This document shows, in pieces, positions 1-5,019 of a DNA stretch of 6,828 nucleotides; the stretch's first letter is position 1; every line of letters starts with the position of its first letter. A program made the position numbers and the translations under genes. The stretch spans positions 1-6,828 of the forward strand of contig JAOPWW010000319.1 of the NCBI GenBank assembly GCA_025965495.1, in the 5' to 3' direction. Under the pieces are notes generated by a model that worked only from the letters and a program-made list of their open reading frames with translations, ran no database searches and was not told the DNA's origin. The DNA is from Frankiales bacterium (GTDB lineage Bacteria > Actinomycetota > Actinomycetes > Mycobacteriales > SCTD01).

Positions 1-390
1 CGCGGGGAGGGCCTGACCGAGGTCCACCACGTCAACCCGACCTGTGGCGGCGAGGTGACCCTGCGGGTCGACGTGCAGGACGGCGTCGTGAAGGACGTGT
101 CCTACGACGGCGAGGGCTGCTCGATCAGCCAGGCGTCGACCTCGGTGATGACCGAGCTCGTCGTCGGCAAGAGCGTCGAGCAGGCCCTGGCGGTGCACGG
201 CTCGTTCCTCGAGCTGATGCAGAGCCGCGGCACGATCGAGCCCGACGAGGACGTGCTGGAGGACGGCATCGCCTTCGCGGGCGTGAGCAAGTACCCGGCG
301 CGCGTCAAGTGCGCGCTGCTGGGCTGGATGGCATGGAAGGACGCGACCGCACAGGCTGTCGCCGTCACCACCGAGCAGGAGCAGTCATGA
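1..390 (+). CDS. sufU: SufU-type iron-sulfur cluster assembly protein, 5' end cut
   Basis: This is the C-terminal 129 residues of a SufU/IscU-fold protein; the start lies before the window and the frame is open from base 1. In Gram-positive bacteria SufU is the zinc-dependent sulfur acceptor that takes persulfide from the cysteine desulfurase SufS and passes it to the SufBCD scaffold in the cytosol. Three family cysteines are visible: the NPTCGG box (Cys codon 43-45), the GEGCSISQAS loop (Cys codon 118-120) and the RVKCALLGW motif (Cys codon 310-312). The long insert between the second and third cysteines is typical of SufU rather than IscU. The odd point is the first box: the family usually reads CGD, where Asp is a zinc ligand, and here it reads CGGE. 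The stop overlaps the next start (ATGA), as expected for a suf operon. The family call is firm; whether the Asp loss affects function is not known. Confidence 0.93.
   Translation, partial: RGEGLTEVHHVNPTCGGEVTLRVDVQDGVVKDVSYDGEGCSISQASTSVMTELVVGKSVEQALAVHGSFLELMQSRGTIEPDEDVLEDGIAFAGVSKYPARVKCALLGWMAWKDATAQAVAVTTEQEQS
377..381 (+). promoter_or_regulatory. Ribosome binding site of sufT
   Basis: AGGAG lies 5 nt before the ATG at 387, inside the last codons of sufU. It supports the ATG at 387 over the in-frame start at 309 inside sufU. Confidence 0.7.
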
Positions 391-743
391 GCGACGCAGT
401 CCAGACCCCCACCGCAGCCGACCTGCCGAAGGTCAACGCCGCCGAGGACGACGTCATCGAGGCGATGAAGGACGTCGTCGACCCCGAGCTGGGGATCAAC
501 GTCGTCGACCTCGGGCTCGTCTACGGCGCGCAGGTGCACGCCGACAACACCGTCACGCTCGACATGACGCTCACCAGCGCGGCCTGCCCGCTGACCGACG
601 TCATCGAGGACCAGACCCGCAGCGCGCTCGAGCCCCTGGTCGAGGACGTCACGATCAACTGGGTCTGGATGCCGCCGTGGGGCCCGGACAAGATCACCGA
701 CGACGGTCGCGACCAGCTGCGGGCGCTCGGCTTCAACGTCTAG
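387..743 (+). CDS. sufT: MIP18/DUF59 family iron-sulfur assembly protein (SufT-like)
   Basis: This is a 118-residue protein of the MIP18 (DUF59) family. These proteins help maturation of Fe-S proteins and are often the last gene of actinobacterial suf operons. The core is easy to see: the N-terminal helix with VIEAMKDVVDPELGINVVDLGLVY (about residues 20-43, quoted as two parts: VIEAMKDVVDPELG then INVVDLGLVY), the strand VTLDMTLTSAACPL with the conserved cysteine at about residue 70, and a C-terminal segment with the WVWMPPWGPDKIT motif typical of the family. The first 15 or so residues are a variable leader. The ATG at 387 overlaps the sufU stop as ATGA and has an AGGAG site 5 nt upstream, so translation is probably coupled to sufU. 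A longer reading from 309 would overlap sufU by about 80 nt and add residues unlike the family. The precise role of SufT in actinobacteria is less settled than that of SufU. Confidence 0.92.
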   Translation: MSDAVQTPTAADLPKVNAAEDDVIEAMKDVVDPELGINVVDLGLVYGAQVHADNTVTLDMTLTSAACPLTDVIEDQTRSALEPLVEDVTINWVWMPPWGPDKITDDGRDQLRALGFNV

Positions 744-757
744 AGCGGCCGAGGCCG

Positions 758-792
758 CGCGGGCGGCCTGCCCCGGGCTCAGGCCGTGCGCG
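758..792. terminator. Imperfect hairpin at the convergent sufT / response regulator junction
   Basis: The arms 758-770 and 780-792 pair as 4 bp (758-761 with 789-792), one G-G mismatch, then 8 bp including one G-U pair, around a 9-nt loop. The loop and right arm cover the stop codon of the minus-strand regulator (779-781). A second small perfect inverted repeat (GCGGCC at 745-750, GGCCGC at 753-758) lies just upstream and shares base 758. There is no T run on either side, so if this is a terminator it is of the U-tract-poor kind common in high-GC genomes. The pairing is seen directly; the terminator role is inferred from its place between two converging genes. Confidence 0.4.
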
Positions 793-1960
793 ACAGCGCC
801 GGCGCCGCCGTCACCTCGACCAGGATGCGGCCGGTCAGGCTGCCGTTCTCCTCGTGGCACCGCAGCCGCTCGACCACGCCGGCGGTGACCGAGCTGCCGC
901 GCCCGATGAGCAGGGCCCCCGTCGAGGAGACGACGTCGGAGGCGATGGTCATGCTGCGCTGCAGGTCGGCGACGCCGACCAGGCGCAGGTCGCGCCCGTC
1001 CTGGCCGCCGCCCTTGCCGGCGGCCGCGAGCAGCTCCGGGTCGTAGGCGCCTGCGTCGCTGCGCAGCAGCACCAGCGCCTCGGTCTCCTCGAGCCCGCTG
1101 GTGAGGGCGGCGTCGAGGTCGGCGGCGAGCCGCAGCAGGCGCGCGGCGAGCGGGAGCCCGTCGCGCAGCGGCGAGCCGGTGGGGGAGTCGCGCCCGTCGT
1201 AGCGCAACCGGCTGCAGGCGACCGCCTCGTGGACGGGTTCGAGCCGGGGCACGCCGGCCAGCAGGCGGGCCGACACGGACGGGACGCGAGCGACGGAGGC
1301 GGCCTCGCTCTCGCTCAGCGGCCGACCGCGGTCGAGCTTGTCGAGGACGGGGCGCGGCAGGCTCACCAGTCCGAGGTGCGCGAGCATCACGGCGATCTCG
1401 AGGTCCCAGGTGAGGTGGACCCCCGCAGCGCGGGCGATGCGCGCGACCAGCCGCTTGACCCGGACCGCGCGGGTGAAGACCGTCGGGTCGGCGAGCCCGA
1501 GGGTGTCGAGCAGGGCCGTCACCGCGCCCTTGAGGGTCTGCTCCAGCAGCACCTTCTCGGCGGTGACGAGCCGGTGCTGCTCGACGGCGTCGGCCACGGC
1601 CGCGAGCAGTTGCTCGGGCGGGCACGGCTTGGTCAGGAAGCGGAAGATCCCGCCGTCGTTCACCGCGCGGACGGCGGCCTCCAGGTCGGTCTGCCCGGTC
1701 AGCAGCACCCGGGTGCTGTCGGGGGACAGCTGCCGGGCCCGGGCCAGCGTCTGCGCGCCGTCGAGCTCGGGCATGCGCATGTCGCAGACGATCGCGGCCG
1801 GGGCGACCTCGTCGAGGACCGCCTGCTCGAGCCAGACCAGGGCCTCGAGGGGGTCCGTGCACAGGTGGACCTCGGCGACGCCGCGCAGGGTGCGGCGCAG
1901 CGCGTGCAGCAGGTTGGGCTCGTCGTCGACGAGCAGCAGCCGGGGGAGGGGGACGCTCAC
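779..1960 (-). CDS. Response regulator: REC plus degenerate HD-GYP-like domain
   Basis: This 393-residue protein is the third gene of the kinase operon. Residues 6-128 form a complete receiver domain: acidic pair D12-D13 (LLLVDDEP), phospho-acceptor D60 (VCDMRMPELDG), T88 (LLTGQ) and K111 (LTKPCPPEQL). A linker helix (KVLLEQTLKG) leads to an HD-GYP-like domain at about 155-320. The usual LHDIGK core is replaced by MLAHLGLVSLP (from about 192), and the usual HHE-DGxGYP loop by CSRLRYDGRDSP (249-260), so the metal-binding His and Asp residues are missing while the fold residues (RYDG, LPLAARLL, DLDAALTSG) remain. A C-terminal segment (VADLQRSMTIASDV to ILVEV, 330-383) resembles a tail seen after HD domains in other regulators. 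The start is the GTG at 1960, forming GTGA with the stop of the preceding gene. It has no clear Shine-Dalgarno site, so translation is probably coupled. A longer reading to 2140 adds only a Pro/Arg-rich stretch antiparallel to conserved coding sequence. No DNA-binding domain is seen. Confidence 0.88.
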   Translation of the reverse strand: MSVPLPRLLLVDDEPNLLHALRRTLRGVAEVHLCTDPLEALVWLEQAVLDEVAPAAIVCDMRMPELDGAQTLARARQLSPDSTRVLLTGQTDLEAAVRAVNDGGIFRFLTKPCPPEQLLAAVADAVEQHRLVTAEKVLLEQTLKGAVTALLDTLGLADPTVFTRAVRVKRLVARIARAAGVHLTWDLEIAVMLAHLGLVSLPRPVLDKLDRGRPLSESEAASVARVPSVSARLLAGVPRLEPVHEAVACSRLRYDGRDSPTGSPLRDGLPLAARLLRLAADLDAALTSGLEETEALVLLRSDAGAYDPELLAAAGKGGGQDGRDLRLVGVADLQRSMTIASDVVSSTGALLIGRGSSVTAGVVERLRCHEENGSLTGRILVEVTAAPALSRTA

Positions 1961-3147
1961 GCCGTCAGCTCGCGGGCCGTGCGAGCGGCGCTCGCGGGGT
2001 CGGCGCGGAGGGCCCGCAGGAGGCCGTCGAGCTCCGCGGGGTCGACGACCAGGCCGGGCTCGCGCAGGGGCGTGTCCTGCAGCAGCAGGTGGGCGGCCCG
2101 GGCGGCGTACCCGGGGTCGGCCGGGCGGCCGTGCGTCCACGGCCGCTGGGCGTGCTGGACGGCAACGACCACCGGCGTCGGCAGCCCCCAGACGGCCAGC
2201 AGGGCCGCGCCGATCTCCGTGCGGGCGTAGCCGGCCCGGGACACCTCGACCTGCTCGAGCGACTGCCCGGTCCGCTGCGCCTCGGCGAGGTCGGACTCGA
2301 GGGCGGCCGTCTCGCCGACCAGGCAGGCCAGCCGCCCGACGTCGCGCAGCAGCGCGCCGAGCTCGGCGTGCTGGCGGCCCTCGGCGTCCAGGGAGTCGGC
2401 GGCGAGCTGACCGGCCAGCTGGCCCGCCACGACGGCCCGGGAGGACAGCTGCTCGACGCGCAGCCCCTGGGGACCGGACGTCTCGTCGAACGGCCAGAAC
2501 ACCTGGGCGGTGTCGAGCAGGCCGCGCAGCGTGGACACCCCGAGCATCACCACCGCGTCGGCCACGGCGACCGGGCCCTTGGCCGCCGTGAAGAAGGCCC
2601 CGCTCGCCAGGTGGACGGCGGTCGCGGACAGCGCGAGGTCGCCGCTGACGACGGCGAGGACGCTGGCCAGCGGGGAGTCGGGCGCGTCGAGCAGGGCGCG
2701 CAGCCGGGCGACGACGTGGGGCGGGCTAGGCAGGGCGCTCACGGCGCCGAGGACCGCCGCGACCCGCGCCCGGTCGACCTGGGGCGCCTCGACCACGCCG
2801 TCCACGACCTCGGTCAGCCGCTCGAGGTCGCAGGGCTTGTGCAGGAAGCGGTGCGCCACGACCGCTGCCCGCAGCGTCGCCTCCGGCTCGGCGTGCCCGG
2901 ACAGGATGATGCGCGCGGCTGCGGGCTGGTGGTTGCGCACCCACGCGAGCAGGTGGGCGCCGTCCATGCCGGGCATGCGCATGTCGCTCACGACGACGTC
3001 GACCCGCCGGGACTGCAGCACCTCGATGGCCTCGTAGCCGCCGGGGGCGAAGACCATGTCCCAGCGGCCGCGGTGCTGGCGCAGCCCGCGGCGCAGCCCG
3101 TCCAGGATGCGGGGCTCGTCGTCGACGAACAGGACCGTCGGGGTCAC
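1957..3147 (-). CDS. Response regulator: REC plus HDOD domain
   Basis: This 396-residue protein is the second gene of the operon. Residues 4-120 are a receiver domain with D9-D10 (LFVDDEP), phospho-acceptor D55 (VVVSDMRMPGMDG), S83 (ILSGHAE) and K104 (LHKPCDLERL). Residues 125-340 form an HDOD domain: the entry motif LPSPPHVVARL (139-149), the hydrophobic MLGVSTLRGL helix (201-210), LLRDVGRLACL (266-276) and EIGAALLAVWGLPTPVV (311-327). HDOD domains belong to the HD superfamily but usually lack hydrolase activity and act in protein-protein signalling; here even the residual LLHDIGK and histidine positions read RDVGR and ART. The start is the GTG at 3147. It overlaps the kinase stop as GTGA and has a perfect AGGAGG 4 nt upstream. 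The open frame continues upstream to 4902, but that part is the kinase gene read in another frame. The partner is most likely the kinase just before it. The downstream target is unknown. Confidence 0.9.
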   Translation of the reverse strand: MTPTVLFVDDEPRILDGLRRGLRQHRGRWDMVFAPGGYEAIEVLQSRRVDVVVSDMRMPGMDGAHLLAWVRNHQPAAARIILSGHAEPEATLRAAVVAHRFLHKPCDLERLTEVVDGVVEAPQVDRARVAAVLGAVSALPSPPHVVARLRALLDAPDSPLASVLAVVSGDLALSATAVHLASGAFFTAAKGPVAVADAVVMLGVSTLRGLLDTAQVFWPFDETSGPQGLRVEQLSSRAVVAGQLAGQLAADSLDAEGRQHAELGALLRDVGRLACLVGETAALESDLAEAQRTGQSLEQVEVSRAGYARTEIGAALLAVWGLPTPVVVAVQHAQRPWTHGRPADPGYAARAAHLLLQDTPLREPGLVVDPAELDGLLRALRADPASAARTARELTA

Positions 3148-4811
3148 GACGCCTCCTGCGTCAGGGCGGGGCCGGCGACGGGCAGGCGGAGCACGAAGCA
3201 CGCGCCGCCGCCGTCCGGGGTGACGAGCTGGAGCTGGCCGTGGTGGCGGTCCTGCACGACGGTGCGGGCCAGGGCGAGCCCCTGCCCGGTGCCGCGGCCG
3301 ACGCCCTTGGTGGTGAAGAAGGGCTCGAAGACGCGGTCGCGGATCTCCTCGGGGACGCCCGGCCCGTCGTCCTGCACCCGGACGACGACGGAGTCGCCCT
3401 CCAGCCGGGTGCTGACGCGGATCAGCCCGCGCCGGTCCCGGCCCTGCAGGGCGTCGGCGGCGTTGACGAGCAGGTTGAGCACGACCTGGTTGAGGTCGCC
3501 GACCAGGCAGCGCACCGGCGGGATCGCCCCGAGGTCGAGCTCGACGTCGGCGACGTACTTGGTCTCGTTGCGGGCCACGGTGACGGTCGTCCGCAGCGCC
3601 TCGTTGAGGTCCGCGGGCTCGGGCAGGTCCTGGTCCTTGTAGGAGAACGACTTCATGGCCCGCACCAGGCTCGCGACCCGGTCGACGCCCTCCAGGCTCT
3701 GCCGGACCGCCGTCGGGACCTCCTGCTCGAGCCAGGCGAGGTCGGCCTCGCGCTCGGCGTCGGCGACCCGGTCCTTGCGCTCCTGCCACGACAGCGGGAC
3801 GTCGGCGTCGAGGACCGAGCGGTAGGTGCCGACCAGGCCGAGCATGCTGTCGTAGGCGTCGGCGAGGAAGCGGGTGTTGTCGCCGACGAACTGGATCGGC
3901 GTGTTGATCTCGTGGGCGAGGCCCGCCGACAGCCGCCCGAGGGCCTCGAGCTTCTGCGCGTGCCGGGTCTCGACCTCGGCCTGGTGGTGCTCGGTCAGGT
4001 CCATCACGGTCCCGACGTGACCGAGCAGCCGGCCCTGCTCGTCCAGCAGCGGCGTCAGGCGCAGCGAGGTCCACACCTCGCCGCCGCCCGTGCGGCACAG
4101 CCGCAGCTCGGCGCCGCCGACCGTGCCGTCCAGCAGCAGGCGGTCGAGCAGCGCGTGGTCCGGCGGGTGCACCAGCTGGGCGAGGGGGCGCCCGACGACG
4201 TCGTCGGCGCTGCCGCACCCGAGGGCGTCCCAGCCTCCGGACAGCGCGAGGACGCTGCCGTCGGCGTCGAGGTGCACGATGACCTGAGCACTGGCGGACA
4301 GGGCCGCCCGGTAGTTGAGCTGGGTCTGGCGCAGCTCGACGAGGGCTGACGCCTGCCGGGCCAGCAGCGCGACCTTCTCCACCTGCTCCGGCGTGAACTG
4401 CCGCGGCACGTAGTCGACCGCGCAGAGCGAGCCGATGAGCTGGCCGTCGGGGCTCGTGACCGGCGCACCCAGGTAGGCGCGCAGGTGGAGGTCGCCGAGC
4501 ACCAGGGGGTTGTCGGAGAAGCGGGGGTCCAGCGAGGCGTCCGGGACCACCAGGGGCGTGTCCTGCAGGACCTGGTAGGCGCACAGCGACCACGCGCGGT
4601 CCGAGCCGGAGACGGGGAAGCCGACCCGGGCCTTGAAGTACTGCGTGTCCTCGCCGACCAGGCTGAACAGGGCGGTCGGGACGCCGATGAGCTCGGCCAC
4701 CATCGCGGCCAGGTCGTCGTACTGCTGCTCGGGCTCGGTCTCGAACAGCGCCAGCCGGCGCAGGGCGCGCAGGCGGGCTGCCTCCTCGGCGGGCATCGGG
4801 GCGACGGGCAC
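3144..4811 (-). CDS. Soluble hybrid-sensor histidine kinase: GAF-PAS-DHp-HATPase
   Basis: This 555-residue protein is the first gene of the three-gene operon. It has no membrane segment or signal peptide. Residues 20-160 form a GAF domain (LFSLVGEDTQYFKARVGF, SLCAYQ, GAPVTSPDGQLIGSLCAVD) of the kind common in bacterial sensor kinases. Residues 165-278 form a PAS domain (VIVHLDADGSVLALSGGWDAL, then GHVGTVMDLTEHHQ). The DHp helix carries the phospho-acceptor H300 in LAHEINTPIQFVGDN, and helix 2 is at about 367-390 (VDRVASLVRAMKSFS), after a longer than usual spacer. The ATPase domain is complete: N box DLNQVVLNLLVNAADAL (439-455), G1 DDGPGVP (481-487), F box FEPFFTTKG (495-503) and G2 GTGQGLALA (507-515). 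GTG at 4811 is preferred over the in-frame ATG at 4796 because a GGAG site lies 6 nt before it. Its likely targets are the two receivers encoded downstream; the signal sensed by GAF and PAS is not readable from sequence. Confidence 0.93.
   Translation of the reverse strand: MPVAPMPAEEAARLRALRRLALFETEPEQQYDDLAAMVAELIGVPTALFSLVGEDTQYFKARVGFPVSGSDRAWSLCAYQVLQDTPLVVPDASLDPRFSDNPLVLGDLHLRAYLGAPVTSPDGQLIGSLCAVDYVPRQFTPEQVEKVALLARQASALVELRQTQLNYRAALSASAQVIVHLDADGSVLALSGGWDALGCGSADDVVGRPLAQLVHPPDHALLDRLLLDGTVGGAELRLCRTGGGEVWTSLRLTPLLDEQGRLLGHVGTVMDLTEHHQAEVETRHAQKLEALGRLSAGLAHEINTPIQFVGDNTRFLADAYDSMLGLVGTYRSVLDADVPLSWQERKDRVADAEREADLAWLEQEVPTAVRQSLEGVDRVASLVRAMKSFSYKDQDLPEPADLNEALRTTVTVARNETKYVADVELDLGAIPPVRCLVGDLNQVVLNLLVNAADALQGRDRRGLIRVSTRLEGDSVVVRVQDDGPGVPEEIRDRVFEPFFTTKGVGRGTGQGLALARTVVQDRHHGQLQLVTPDGGGACFVLRLPVAGPALTQEAS
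3152..3157 (-). promoter_or_regulatory. Ribosome binding site of the REC-HDOD gene
   Basis: CCTCCT on the + strand gives AGGAGG on the coding strand, 4 nt before the GTG at 3147. It fixes the start despite the much longer open frame upstream. It lies within the last codons of the kinase gene. Confidence 0.75.
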
Positions 4812-5019
4812 GGCGGGCTCCAGGGAGAGGGGGACGCGCCCTCATCGCGCAGACCCGCTGTCCCAGCACCACCCGCTCGGGTGTCCAGCGGCAGCGGCCC
4901 ACCCCGATGTCGTCTTCGTGCGAGTCGTCCCGTCAGCCCTGGCCGGCCGGGCAGCCGGGTGGCTGCCGGGGCGCCGCGCCCTGTCCCCGGCGCGGTCCGA
5001 CGAGGGCGTCGGCGCGGAC
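4812..5019. promoter_or_regulatory. Divergent intergenic region between kinase and membrane DHp gene
   Basis: These about 208 bases separate two divergent genes and should hold the promoters for both, but I see no convincing -35/-10 pair; the region is GC-rich throughout. It contains a perfect 7-bp inverted repeat with a 4-nt loop (GGCAGCC at 4950-4956, GGCTGCC at 4961-4967) and an overlapping, mutually exclusive 6-bp one (CCGGGG at 4966-4971, CCCCGG at 4985-4990). Either could be an operator or a 5' UTR hairpin, or chance in such GC-rich DNA. If the membrane gene starts at GTG 4918 instead of 5020, these repeats fall inside its coding sequence. Confidence 0.4.
4818..4821 (-). promoter_or_regulatory. 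Ribosome binding site of the histidine kinase
   Basis: CTCC on the + strand gives GGAG on the coding strand, 6 nt before the GTG at 4811. The alternative ATG at 4796 has no such site. Confidence 0.55.

Noticed and set aside
309..386. Earlier in-frame start for sufT at 309
   Set aside because: It overlaps conserved sufU coding sequence including the last cysteine motif; ATG 387 has a good ribosome site and the standard ATGA overlap.
102..1862. 586-residue frame on the - strand across sufU, sufT and the regulator
   Set aside because: It runs antisense to two well-supported suf genes and out of frame with the regulator; composition is Arg/Ala/Pro-rich.
1961..2140. 60-residue N-terminal extension of the REC-HD-GYP-like gene
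   Set aside because: Pro/Arg-rich, with no match to a receiver N terminus, and it overlaps the conserved HDOD C-terminal coding region; GTG 1960 gives a standard GTGA junction.
677..2230. Long open frame on the + strand opposite the REC-HD-GYP-like gene (and a similar one at 1338-2591)
   Set aside because: Its translation is Gly/Arg/Gln/Ala-rich without domain motifs, while the opposite strand encodes a clear receiver and output domain. Long antisense frames are expected at this GC content.
2089..3642. Long open frame on the + strand opposite the REC-HDOD gene and the kinase 3' end
   Set aside because: Low-complexity composition and no recognisable motif; it spans the boundary of two real genes on the other strand.
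3148..4902. Upstream extension of the REC-HDOD gene to give a 981-residue protein
   Set aside because: The added 585 residues are the kinase gene read in the wrong frame. GTG 3147 has a perfect AGGAGG and directly precedes the receiver domain.
4633..5019. Start of the membrane gene at ATG 4633
   Set aside because: This would run antisense through the kinase GAF coding region, and the extra residues are Ser/Arg/Ala-rich with no family resemblance. GTG 4918 remains possible but has no ribosome site.
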